DNA of 62,502 nucleotides from Paramacrobiotus metropolitanus (lineage: Eukaryota; Tardigrada; Eutardigrada; Parachela; Macrobiotidae): NCBI RefSeq assembly GCF_019649055.1, contig NW_026570519.1, positions 1 to 62,502 on the forward strand. The letters are read 5' to 3'. The notes beneath the pieces are model-generated. The model saw nothing but the letters and a program-made list of their open reading frames with translations, did no database searches and had not been told where the DNA came from. Shown here piece by piece: positions 41,047 to 50,762 of this stretch; positions within the stretch are counted from its first letter, which is position 1, and every line of letters starts with the position of its first letter. The position numbers and the translations under genes were made by a program.

Positions 41047-41132
41047 TACTAATTTAATTTAATTTAATTTTGCACTAGGTTATGATTTGTCCATCGCATA
41101 TAATTATTCCGCGCAATTTGCGGGTCAACTAG

Positions 41133-41667
41133 TAATGATATAATCACGTATCGGTGATTTAATATGCAACATCACAAAGGGGAAATTATAAAAAAAATAA
41201 CGGGAAATTGATTCTAAGTCATGCACGTTACACATTTAAAGGTTTATTTTACTTCTAAAAATAGTGGAAGTTAATACGCATATTTTGCAGTTCGAATCAC
41301 ATTTAACAGAAACAGAAAAGGGGCAAACCGATTTTCCCAGCATTTTACTATAGCCGCGCTAATATGCGAGCTACTCTTGCGATGACGTAATGAGTCAGTG
41401 GTATTGCTTTATTGAGACCTGCCCTGGTCATATATATGTCGACAACAATATGGAGATCCTTCTAGGTTTTTTTAAAACAAGTGAGAATGGAGCGGAATTT
41501 TCAGTTTTCACCATCGGACAATTTTGTTTGGCTGTTTACACTCTTTAGAGTTACTAGCGGCTTAGATTGATATACCTCACCGCCAACGGTGAGCGGCATT
41601 CACACGAAAACATGCAGCGGTGTGACAGTGACTGACTGACTGTCGGCAAAAAAATGAGTCAAAATGG
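41133..41667. other. end of the left duplication copy
   Basis: No gene. Contains ATATATATG near 41,430 and GTGACTGACTGACTGTCGGC just before the boundary with the retrotransposon. Confidence 0.5.
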
Positions 41668-41806
41668 GTTGGCTGATGGATTGCTAGCGTGATAGGGAAA
41701 ATAGGTCAAGACGAGTATCCCATTACAATAGTGCAGTCTAGATAGAGAGGCCAAGAGATTGCGTCTACCTAATTTAACATCGATTAGCAAGCAAATCGTC
41801 CTTTAA
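41668..41806 (-). repeat. terminal direct repeat, 3' end of the retrotransposon
   Basis: 139 bases from GTTGGCTGATGGATTGCTAG to GCAAATCGTCCTTTAA; no difference from 46,102-46,240 by eye. Confidence 0.9.
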
Positions 41807-42001
41807 ATTCGGTTAGCCGCGGTATTGTTGTTTGTTTGTGGACGGTAGCGAGTAAGCGGGAACGACAGCAGTGTTGCGGGTTTTTGAGAGAGAACAGGTC
41901 GGCATAATTGGGCATATGCGAAATCGAAGTCGGAGCAGGCGGACCTTCCGACAACGACTTTCCGATATCCCATTTGTGCCCGACTGCCCCAAACAAAACC
42001 G

Positions 42002-42979
42002 TTACCCGTTGGAGTAGGGATTCAGCGTGGTGGGGGCCGGCGTCCGGATGTATCGCGCGTAGCAGTTGCTCTTCCAACGCCCTGCGCGCTGGATCACGCG
42101 GTCTGGCACGTTGTTGCACGCGGCGGTGGTTGCCGCGCCGATGCGGAAGCTGTGGGTGTTAATTCGGATCTGGTCCGGATGCCCCTCCAGGAGACGATGG
42201 AGGCAGGCTTCCACGGAGCGCCTGGTCAGGTATCTGCCGTCCTGATGGATGAGGAGCGGCCGTGCTTCAGCTGTCGGGTTGAACTGAGCATGAGCCATAT
42301 ACTTCCGGTAGGCCTGCACGGGACACACGGAACGACCGGTCGCCGTCAGCGCTACGGAGTGGCCCTGACCGGTTGGATCGGTCTTGGTGACTTTCAGTTG
42401 GATGAGCAATCGATCTTCGTTGTCTTGCACGTCTGTGGAAAGGAGAGTGCGCCGCGGATCGTAGCGATCGGTACCAGGGCAAGTTACTTCTCCGACGCGG
42501 AGGTAGCCGAAGTACATGATGGTGAACGTTGCCCAGTACAGTGACTGTTCGTGGTGGGGCATGCCACTGGAGCGGATGGCGTCCTTCAGGTATCGCATCA
42601 TCTCCAACGTGACAGGTTGGCGCTTGTCCGTGTTGGGTGGGGCCAGCCGCCGGTAACCTTGCAAGGCGCGAGTCACGATGTCGTGGCCGGTTGGGGATGT
42701 CATGCCGGCTTCACGGTGGTAATTGTTGATGCCGGCAAGGTAAACGGTAACGGTCCGGAGGGATTTCTTTGCGGAATACAGGTGTGCGACGTATTCCGCG
42801 GTGATTTCTGGCGTCGCTGGGAGTGGCTGAGCGAATCTAGAACTGCAGAATACTGAAAACTGCTTGACGGCAGTTACGTACGTCTGCCTGGTGGAGCTGG
42901 CAATGTGAGCGTGCAGCAAGTTGCTTAAGCCGCTCGTGCGCTGTACGCTTCTAGAAGCTGTGGGAAGATGTCCGGGCAT
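42002..42979 (-). CDS. retrotransposon tyrosine recombinase (325 residues)
   Basis: Integrates the element through a double-stranded DNA intermediate, in place of a DDE integrase. An N-terminal SAM-like part (TYVTAVKQFSVFC) is followed by the catalytic domain: first Arg in YLRVGEV, the HxxR box in HSFRIGAATTAA, and the nucleophilic Tyr in GRWKSNCYARYI, with the usual GRW before it. All four catalytic positions (R, H, R, Y) are present. It overlaps the end of the RT frame by 55 bases. Full length and intact. Confidence 0.9.
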   Translation of the reverse strand: MPGHLPTASRSVQRTSGLSNLLHAHIASSTRQTYVTAVKQFSVFCSSRFAQPLPATPEITAEYVAHLYSAKKSLRTVTVYLAGINNYHREAGMTSPTGHDIVTRALQGYRRLAPPNTDKRQPVTLEMMRYLKDAIRSSGMPHHEQSLYWATFTIMYFGYLRVGEVTCPGTDRYDPRRTLLSTDVQDNEDRLLIQLKVTKTDPTGQGHSVALTATGRSVCPVQAYRKYMAHAQFNPTAEARPLLIHQDGRYLTRRSVEACLHRLLEGHPDQIRINTHSFRIGAATTAACNNVPDRVIQRAGRWKSNCYARYIRTPAPTTLNPYSNG

Positions 42980-44874
42980 GGATCCGGACGTTCCGACGCT
43001 GTTGGTACGAGCGCTCGGAATCTGCTTTGCTGAAAACGAGATAGGGAGTCAGCAATTGCGTTATTAACACCGCGTATATGCTTTATGGTAAAAGTCATAT
43101 TAGCGCAGGCAGCGGTCTTTAACATGCGGCGCATGAGGTCTAACACGCCAGCGTTGGTTGAGCGTAGATTCTCCCAGGCCAGGGTGGCGCCTTCGTTGTC
43201 GCAGTGGAAGATGACCCGCTTCCCTTGCAGTTTAGTGCCCCAAACAATCAAGCTGAGGAGTATCGGTATCAGCTCAAGGTACTCAATGCATGGCTTCCGC
43301 TGGATAATCCACGGTGGCCAGCGCAGTTGAAACCATGACCCTTGAAAATATGCACCAAGCCCGAGAGTTCCCGACGCGTCTGTGTAAAGGTCAAGGACGT
43401 CGGATCTTGTCCAGTCCGGCTGGATGAAGGACGCAGTGCCGTTCCAGGCTGGAAGGAATTCTTTCCACCATCCCAGATCCTTACGGAATTCGCCGTTGAG
43501 AGCGATGACCTTTTCGTGGCGGTTGTCGGTTAGCAGGGCGATCATTCGTCGGGTAAATAGACGGCTCGCTGGGACACATTTGGTGGCAAACGTGAGTGTT
43601 CCGATAAGGCTCTGGAGCTGCTGCTTGGTGCAGTGGTCACGGTTACTCCATTCTTCCAGCGCTTCCTCGATGCTCTGACGTTTATCGTCGGGAAGGCTAA
43701 GGGTCTGTCGGACAGAGTCCAGCCGGATACCCAGGAACGTCAGCTGAGTCGCGGGTCCTTCGGTTTTGTCATGTGCCAAAGGGACCCCGAGTTCACTGCA
43801 CGTCCGAGTCATGGTGGACATCAGTGTGCTACACTGAATACTTCCAGGTTTTCCAAGAAAGAGGTAGTCGTCGACGTAGTGGAGCATGCTGAATAGACCG
43901 GTGCGGTTCGAGACGATCCAGTGAATTGCGCCAGCAAATTGCTCGAACACGTACGGCGACGCCCTACACCCGAAAGGTAACACTACATCGAAGTAAAACT
44001 CACCGTTCCACTGATAGCCGAGGAGATTCCACTCCGCCGGGCGTACCGGTATCAGTCGGAAGGCTGATTTTACATCCATTTTAGCCATGAGTGCGCCTCT
44101 GCCGAGTTCCGTTAGGATGGATACTGCGTGGTCAACGGTGCAATATACCAACGGAAGTTGCGTGACGTCAATGTAATCGTTTACACTGTCGTCGTGCGGC
44201 TGGGATAAGTCCAGGATGGTTCGAATGCTGCCGTCTTTCTTCGGTCGCGCGCCAAGGGCGTTGCAGACAAAGTGCGGCAGGGGTGGGTCGGGAAATGGAC
44301 CGATGGTATGGCCGGCATCGACCTCTTTCCGTATGGTGCGCGTAACCGCAGCGTGGTGGTTGCGTGTCGAGGCGGCGTTTGGTGTGGAGCGTGCTTTCTG
44401 GGGACCATTGTAGTAGATAGTGCAACCGTTTGTAAGTGTATTAGATATGAATGATGTTAATGTGGAATCCGGATGTTGGGCGAGCAGTCTGGCAAAGGCG
44501 CTAATTCGTAGCGGTGTGTTCGCCTTTGCCAGCACTGTCACTTCTTTATTTATCCAGTTTTGGGCAAGTGGCCGTCCGATGCTTGCGGTCCCCACACCTG
44601 GCGCAGGCATGGACTCTCCCGGCGCGGCAAGGCGTTGGGCAGTTTCCGTAATTATAGTTGCGGCAGATTTCCCCGTCTGCGGCGGGAGTGGCACGAAAGG
44701 GCTGCCCATATCCCGGTTGACCTTTCCGCGGTGCGGGGCAGCTGCTGATGTAATGGTCTGTCCCTCCGCAGTTTCGGCAGCGATCGTCTTTCTGCTTTGG
44801 CTTTTCCGGTCGCGGCGACGATTCGCGTTCGACGTACGATGCGTTCTGGATGCACTCAATGTACGTATCTTCAT
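42925..44874 (-). CDS. retrotransposon reverse transcriptase-RNase H (649 residues)
   Basis: Replicates the element. After a basic N-terminal region, the RT domain shows LGARPKKDGSIRTILDLS, LMAKMDVKSAFRLIPV, the LPFGCRASPYVF segment and the catalytic YVDD box (residue about 333), then LTFLGIRLD. RNase H follows with its acidic residues in YTDASGTLG (about residue 497), YLELIPI, CDNEGA and NAIADSLSR. All catalytic acids are kept. The frame is uninterrupted. It overlaps the upstream gag frame, so it is probably made by frameshifting or re-initiation. Confidence 0.92.
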   Translation of the reverse strand: MKIRTLSASRTHRTSNANRRRDRKSQSRKTIAAETAEGQTITSAAAPHRGKVNRDMGSPFVPLPPQTGKSAATIITETAQRLAAPGESMPAPGVGTASIGRPLAQNWINKEVTVLAKANTPLRISAFARLLAQHPDSTLTSFISNTLTNGCTIYYNGPQKARSTPNAASTRNHHAAVTRTIRKEVDAGHTIGPFPDPPLPHFVCNALGARPKKDGSIRTILDLSQPHDDSVNDYIDVTQLPLVYCTVDHAVSILTELGRGALMAKMDVKSAFRLIPVRPAEWNLLGYQWNGEFYFDVVLPFGCRASPYVFEQFAGAIHWIVSNRTGLFSMLHYVDDYLFLGKPGSIQCSTLMSTMTRTCSELGVPLAHDKTEGPATQLTFLGIRLDSVRQTLSLPDDKRQSIEEALEEWSNRDHCTKQQLQSLIGTLTFATKCVPASRLFTRRMIALLTDNRHEKVIALNGEFRKDLGWWKEFLPAWNGTASFIQPDWTRSDVLDLYTDASGTLGLGAYFQGSWFQLRWPPWIIQRKPCIEYLELIPILLSLIVWGTKLQGKRVIFHCDNEGATLAWENLRSTNAGVLDLMRRMLKTAACANMTFTIKHIRGVNNAIADSLSRFQQSRFRALVPTASERPDPCPDIFPQLLEAYSARAA

Positions 44875-45073
44875 GTTGATGAGTCCATTGGTCGAAATCG
44901 TACGGATGTCCGGTCATGTGTGCGCGCGGAACTGCCGATCGTACTCGAGCCAGTTGGCGGTCGGAACCCCACGCTCGACGTACGACGCAATTATGTCCAT
45001 GTACTTGTAGAAGCGGGTGCTTAGTTCCGGTGCGATGTGTGAGAGCGGTAACTGGCAAACACGCCGAAGGCAC
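44546..45073 (-). CDS. gag C-terminal part with zinc knuckles
   Basis: Nucleic-acid binding half of Gag. It contains CRNCGGTDHYISSC, a CCHC knuckle, and a second cysteine/histidine cluster (CRNYNYGNC...HACARCGDRKHRTATC), a pattern typical of DIRS-order Gag proteins. A sensible sequence upstream (APELSTRFYKYMDIIASYVE) lies in a third frame between the two gag frames, so the protein needs shifts near 45,040 and near 44,930. The ATG given by the open frame is therefore probably not the true start. Confidence 0.7.
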   Translation of the reverse strand: MPSACLPVTALTHRTGTKHPLLQVHGHNCVVRRAWGSDRQLARVRSAVPRAHMTGHPYDFDQWTHQHEDTYIECIQNASYVERESSPRPEKPKQKDDRCRNCGGTDHYISSCPAPRKGQPGYGQPFRATPAADGEICRNYNYGNCPTPCRAGRVHACARCGDRKHRTATCPKLDK

Positions 45074-45869
45074 GCATCCATGATGTGAAGCAGGTAATCC
45101 GAACTTTCCCGTCCTCCGGCTTAATGGTGACCTTTCCGTTATCGAACACCATTTTGGATTCCAGTTTCTTTGGTTTTTCGACGCGGTTCTTTAGCAGGAG
45201 TAAGTCAAGATCAATGTATTCAGTGTGGTCGAGCAGCTTCTTCACGAGCTTCTTGTCCAGCGACGGAAAATGGTGTGGAAAGGGAGGAATGGCTGCGTTA
45301 CCGGCGGCAGTTCCCCGCAGAGGCCCCAGCCGGCTGAAAACGTCTGGACGTCTCCCAACGTGCTCTCGGGCCGGCAAGCGTACTGGTAGTGTGTCCGATA
45401 ATTCACTGCTAGCAGATGATTGCGAACTGCTACGCTTACCTTTTTCTTGACTGCGTTTGCGCTTGCGGGTAGTGGAGTGTCCGTTGTGATCAGTCTGGTG
45501 CACGATTCTTCCGAAGTCGTCACCAATCTGGATCTGCAGGTTGGAGGAAGGGGACAATGGTCGAGGTGCTGAAGGATCTGTAACTTGTTCCGGTGCTGAT
45601 GGCGCTAGAACAGGCTCCGGTGCTGGCGGTGGTGGCTGTACCGGTGGTGGGGGAGGAGGTGCTAGACGCTCCATTGTGGCGAGAATTTTATCCAGCTGTT
45701 CCTGGTGCCTTTTCTGCTGCTGCGCGAGCGAATGCACCGTCGGTTCCGGGGCTTCCGCGTCGCTCGCTGTGGTGGGGGGCTTACTGGCGGCGGTAGTCCG
45801 TTTCGCTCTGGTGGACGTCACGGGTGCGCTTTTCGCTGGCTGCCGCCCTCTGTTACCACGTCCATTCAT
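45021..45869 (-). CDS. gag N-terminal part (282 residues)
   Basis: Starts with ATG at 45,869 (MNGRGNRGRQPAKSAP). A Thr/Ala/Pro-rich region with a helical stretch (LAQQQKRHQEQLDKILATME) and a polyproline run is followed by Ser/Arg-rich sequence and a more ordered end (LLDHTEYIDLDLLLLKNRV, WMRAFGVFASY). It stops at 45,021 in what seems to be a shifted frame. It is the first coding region after the right terminal repeat. Confidence 0.7.
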   Translation of the reverse strand: MNGRGNRGRQPAKSAPVTSTRAKRTTAASKPPTTASDAEAPEPTVHSLAQQQKRHQEQLDKILATMERLAPPPPPPVQPPPPAPEPVLAPSAPEQVTDPSAPRPLSPSSNLQIQIGDDFGRIVHQTDHNGHSTTRKRKRSQEKGKRSSSQSSASSELSDTLPVRLPAREHVGRRPDVFSRLGPLRGTAAGNAAIPPFPHHFPSLDKKLVKKLLDHTEYIDLDLLLLKNRVEKPKKLESKMVFDNGKVTIKPEDGKVRITCFTSWMRAFGVFASYRSHTSHRN

Positions 45870-46101
45870 TCTCGGAGTGTGAAAGAGATAATAGCGTTAA
45901 ATTCGCCGCTCGAGATAATCGGATGTTAGTGTGGGGGATCAGGGGGATCAGGAGTTTCTTCTGCTAAAGGTCACGAAGTACTTGACTGATGTGCTATAGC
46001 TTTAGGTGCTGTGTGCAAAACATCGAGCAGTTAGTCAAGTAATCAGGTCGGAGAAAATTTTCGACTGAAAGTAACATCAATGCGGTTGTGAGCATTAGAC
46101 A

Positions 46102-46240
46102 GTTGGCTGATGGATTGCTAGCGTGATAGGGAAAATAGGTCAAGACGAGTATCCCATTACAATAGTGCAGTCTAGATAGAGAGGCCAAGAGATTGCGTCT
46201 ACCTAATTTAACATCGATTAGCAAGCAAATCGTCCTTTAA
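46102..46240 (-). repeat. terminal direct repeat, 5' end of the retrotransposon
   Basis: Same 139 bases as 41,668-41,806. The next base (46,241) starts the second copy of the segmental duplication. 45,870-46,101 between this repeat and gag is a noncoding leader. Confidence 0.9.
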
Positions 46241-49200
46241 TATAACGCTGTATCAGACTTGATTGGGCGTACCGTGATCCCGACCACGCTGAATATTAAT
46301 CGCCGCCAAATCCACTCGAACGGTGGGGCTTCGACTCGAATAAGTGCTCGGTTGATCTCGCTGCTCGCTGAAGGTATCACGTTTCTGTATGTTATCATTG
46401 ATCATTCCCAGCAAATACATATCCACCCACGCCCGGCTGATACAGCGGATATGGTTTGAAGAAGGCGTCCCGCTGTTTCTGCGATGTATTCGTGGTATTT
46501 GTTGAAGAAACGGAACCTACGACGGGATCAACGTGTCCAAATCTGTAGTCAAACGCTGTATTCAGAAAATTAAAAAGGTCTGGTGCTCCTTTACTGACCG
46601 TAACGCGGCGGTGGCGAAGACGTTGGCGGCGCTAGGATTGACGGTCTTATCGTAGCCGCCGTAGAAGCCGGTAGGCAGCAAAGGTCATTCTGGTACATGA
46701 CATCCTTGCCGAGCACCAGCGGTAGCCATTCGTTGTAGGTGATGTGCTGGAGAATGGCGCCGACAATCTTTCGGGCTTCCTGGAATAGTCGTTCATCATC
46801 CCAGTGGGCGTTCATATAGTATAGTTCTCAGCGATGCGGTTGTGCTCACGCGAGAAGAGGATGCATCGTAATGGAAACCTGCATTCACGTTGAAAATATT
46901 TTTCATTTTATTGCAAATTTAAACTTTGTTGTACCGCAAATAAAATGGTTTAATTTTTTAGAAGAAACCTGAATGTATTATCATTAATTTTATTTTTTTG
47001 CATTGTAAATTGAATCTCTGTAAAAGACAGTTTTGAATTTAAAAAGTATTCAGGTTTTAAAGTCTTTTTTTATTGCGTACTTTAAAAAACTAACGATGTT
47101 AAAATTATAGCAAGCTGGCAATCAGAGAAACTCGAACCAAGATGCGCATTTTTCGTCAAAGTACCGGTATTTTCGTTGACACGACTGTCGCCGGCTCGGA
47201 AGCACGGCAGCGATGCGGTAGCATCGGACAGTCGCCGGTCTCTGGATCAGGCGGTAAAACATCCTTATGGCAATAATCGACGAAGACCGTCCGCAGTTTG
47301 CCGTACTGGTATGTTCGCATATTCTTCATATCGTCATAGGTTGATCCGTAAATCTGACTTCCGTCGATGAAACTGGTGAGCTGATTCATTTGTTCGCGCG
47401 GCCTATCATTATATTTGCACACATTATGTGACGCAGATACCTATTTAAAATTAGATTTTTGACAAATTCAGCCCCAACAAATAAATAATTACTCTCTTTC
47501 ATCAATATTCTTAAAGCTGAATTATGAATTAAAATTAGAGGAAAAATACCGGGACTAATTGGAATTATGAAATCGTTGCACATTTTACATAAAATATTCC
47601 GCGTGACCTTTCATGTACCTAATGCGCATCCGGGCCGAGGCGCCGCTTCCGATCGTACGAAATTCATACAGCGCAAATTGTATTTTGCATAAAACTGATC
47701 CCCAGCCGGAATTTCAATGGGATAACACGCCGGATGTCCGGAATTCCCCAGGGCACCTCGCAGCACTGAATATTAGCTGATTTACCGAAGCCGGTGAGGG
47801 TGGTGGTGGGTGTGTGATTTATATCGTGATCCATAAACTGCAACAATAAAGTTGAGGTTTCTCGTTGAAGATGTACAAATACGCTGCGGGTGCTATTTAT
47901 CCAACCTGTCCAAAGTGCATCAGAAGGAGAGTGTAGTGGCAGTGCGGCCGGTCCACATCCGGATGCATAACGGTGGATATGAGGCGCGCCGACGGCAGTG
48001 GTTGCCACTTACGCCGCGTGCGTGGCGATTCGATGCCTGCAATTAACTGCAGCATGTCAAACGATAATTCATCTTAATAATATAATTTCTCTTGAACTTT
48101 GATTTTCCTAATAAATTTGATTTTCCTAATAAATTTGGTGCTGATTAACTTAACTGTTCTAATTAAATACGCTTTTAATACTTCACAATTAGTTTCCCTT
48201 AATTTTTAATAATTAATTTTAGTATCACATTTTAACCAGTTAATCGTAATTAGCTTATATTATGATTTCGGTTGATCCATTAATGAGTTTGTCAAGCGTT
48301 TTGCCATATTTCTATCGAACTGACCGTCGTCGTACGCCGGTGGTAAAAAATCGTTGGAAAGCCGAAAATGAGCGTCCCCATTCGGGATGATACGGATTAT
48401 TGCAGAAGCCGTCAATTTCCGGAATCGGCCCGGTTTGCAGGAACATGCCGGAATAGGCGGTAGCACACAGACGTCTCCAGCACTGTCCCGTATATACTGA
48501 TTTGAGGCAGTGCATAATGAATTTGTTCCCGTGATAGCCGATAACTGTAGAACAACATTTGATGTACAAATATTTATAAATTACCCGATTTCAAACACAT
48601 TTCATATACAAAACATATAATAACACTCTAGTTCCTGTTCAGTCTTAAACTTCAATTAATTTAATTTCAAACTGAATATTTTCTTTAACTCATCTCTCAT
48701 TTTTACATAGAAGTACTGTATATCGATTTAATTTAATTATCTAATGATTTGAATATTAGCAAAAATTTTGCCAATTTTGCTGGATTCCCTACTCTTGCGC
48801 CAATCCTTTGGAAATGTCGAGAGCGACCAATGCCGATCGGGACAGCTGTTTCGCCCTCGTATTAGCCCGCCCCAGTGACTCGTGAATGGACGCGAAGGCG
48901 CCGGAGCTATTAGCTTTAAGAAACGCACCTACAATATATAACAATTACACAACCAGCACAACATTATGCCGGCATCGTATCCACCGGCGCCAATATGCCT
49001 TTAACACGGGGGTTAGCGTCTTTACCGGTTTTGAGCAGTTCCGGTTCAACACGGTTGAGGAGTTGATCGACCCGTTGCAGACTGTGGTCAGCCCGCTCTT
49101 TCAGCTCCGTGTACAGGAGGGGCGGCAGCTCCACCGTGGAGTAGTGAGTGTGCGGATACCTGTACAGAGGATTACACACGGATCGTCACAGTTAGCGACA

Positions 49201-50762
49201 GAGAGGAAGGGATTAACAATGCCGGGTGTCACGCGCAGATGCACCGCTGCGGCCGGCAAACAATGCCTGCAGACAGCCGTCACACGTAATGCGCCCGAGA
49301 CGGATTATGCAACAGATAGCGCCGGGGCTACGGCACGTGCCTGCCCGGGACAATGGGCCACTGCACACTTCCGCCTTGCCGCCACCGACACTGTAGCGCT
49401 GGATTATTATACATCCCATTATACGCGAAGGCAATGTCAAAACTGTCTACAGTGAAAATTTAATTGGTAACTAATATTCCGAAAATTAAGTACCACCAGG
49501 CTTTCTACTATGTACAATACGAGTATACTTCCTGCTGTGAGTATATATCTAGCGAAACAATCCGCTCGATTTTGCGGAAAGTTCGACTAATTCGGGTATC
49601 GTATTCGAAACATGACGCTCTTAATGATCTGTGATAACACCAACGACAGAAGACAAAATGCTTTATTAATTATACCGACATTATACCGGCCAGGCACTGG
49701 CACTACGCACTTCCGGCATAAAAAATTTACGTTCCTTTGAAATCCAGCACATAACAGTCTTCCGTCCTTTCCTTTCGAAATCCGTACTTTCCGTTTCAAA
49801 ATCCTTTCCGTAAATTATAGGAAATGTTGTGTTAACAGTTTAAGAAATCAACTTCTGAGACCGGCAAAAGCTCAGATACACACTGTGATTTTTGCCGGCC
49901 GGATACCTATGCATCTGCCTAAAATATAAGGTTATTATCATACTGCGATTAAAGCAAACTTTTGACTCGTTCTTTTTTTGCAAATAAAATTATTGCACAC
50001 AAACGTAAAACACTTTCCTGGTGAACGTCTGAAGTGTCGCCATAACGCATTTAGGGTATGCCAAAATTTAAAAAATTTTCACGTCAAAATTAAAAAACTG
50101 TTCCTTCTTTTCGACATTTTGCTTTAAGTACAAATAAAAACTGTATTTTTATCCCAATTACTGGAAGCGATGAAAAGGTGTACCAAAGGGATTCTGAGGT
50201 TTTAAAAAAACCCCAGTTTCTCAAGAAGTCATTTCTGGAAGTCCGCAACGAGGAAGCTGGACAGAAAAACCACTGACCTTTTCATATACGACTGTGGCGA
50301 AGACTGGTACGACGCATGCGCCAGCGGCACATTAGCCTCCACCGTAATATAATTCACGGAACCGGCGCCGGCACCGGTCGCCCCCGTCGCCGCCGCCTCC
50401 GGCTTCCCCATCAACGTCTCCACCGGCACCCCATTCCCCACGGCAATCGACCGGACATTCTGCAGCGGAATATTCCCCACTTCCGCCGGAAGTCCCCCCG
50501 GAAGTGCCGCCATTAGCTCCGGATATGCCCGCAACGTCAAATGACTCGGCAGTTGATTCAGCTCCCCATCACTGTCATTCCTCGGTGGGGCACTCGTCTT
50601 CCCGCGGCCATTCAACGCGGAAATGGTGCTGATGGTGGAGCGGATGCCGCCCGGGAGGGTAGTCAGGTTGGCGGTAATGGAACATATTATGCAGGGAAGA
50701 AACAACAACACGGAGATCACAGTCAGCGACATGGTGAGAATAAACTGCGCCGATGCCGGCAT
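46241..50762 (-). pseudogene. animal haem peroxidase, copy 2, truncated at the 3' end
   Basis: Copy of the peroxidase gene from its start (ATG at 50,762) to just after the proximal-His/NIQRGRDHG exon. The C-terminal exons (GDRFWYEND, ARIICDNSD and the last exon) are missing because the duplication ends at the retrotransposon. Exon 1 is intact here (start, TM segment and at least 170 residues), unlike copy 1. Frame damage elsewhere: a base lost after the DPETGDC segment near 47,225, two bases lost in the TGTG run at the proximal His near 46,531, several small losses near 46,320-46,500, and the same extra T near 48,344 as in copy 1. It cannot make a complete enzyme. It might still be transcribed from a duplicated promoter. 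Confidence 0.85.

Larger units (their letters stand above)
38987..41132 (+). mobile_element. Helitron-like non-autonomous element, left copy
   Basis: The 5' end is TC (TCTATATAATAATCGCG) after an A. The 3' end is CTAG followed by T (41,129-41,133), preceded by a short GC-rich hairpin (CCGCGCAATTTGCGGG; CCGCGCAATTTGCGCGG in the second copy). The A/T insertion site, TC start, 3' hairpin and CTRR end are the Helitron hallmarks. The first 78 bases are present twice in tandem (38,987 and 39,063 onward). No Rep/helicase frame is present. A 380-base foldback sits near the 3' end. It is a structural call without a protein to confirm it. Confidence 0.5.
31083..41667. repeat. segmental duplication, left copy (about 10.6 kb)
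   Basis: Aligns end to end with 46,241-56,922 in the same orientation. Differences are mostly one- to three-base indels plus scattered substitutions. The left boundary lies just downstream of the NIQRGRDHG exon of the peroxidase. The right boundary is at GAGTCAAAATG (41,656-41,666), where the retrotransposon begins. Junction bases at the left boundary share TTAATATA with the element end. Confidence 0.9.
41668..46240 (-). mobile_element. DIRS-order (Ngaro/PAT-like) tyrosine-recombinase retrotransposon, 4.57 kb
   Basis: Identical 139-base direct repeats bound the element. Between them, on the minus strand, lie gag (two overlapping frames), RT-RNase H and a tyrosine recombinase, in that order and with overlaps, as in Ngaro/PAT-type elements. 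There is no target-site duplication, no aspartic protease and no DDE integrase. The identical repeats and open pol and recombinase frames suggest recent insertion. It lies exactly between the two copies of the 10.6-kb duplication. I could not find the extra B repeats expected of full split direct repeats. Confidence 0.9.

Noticed and set aside
41281-41310. tRNA-like GTTCGAATC string
   Set aside because: No acceptor stem or anticodon arm can be drawn around it.
41668-46240. Classical LTR retrotransposon of Gypsy or Copia type
   Set aside because: No aspartic protease, no DDE integrase and no target duplication; a tyrosine recombinase is present instead.
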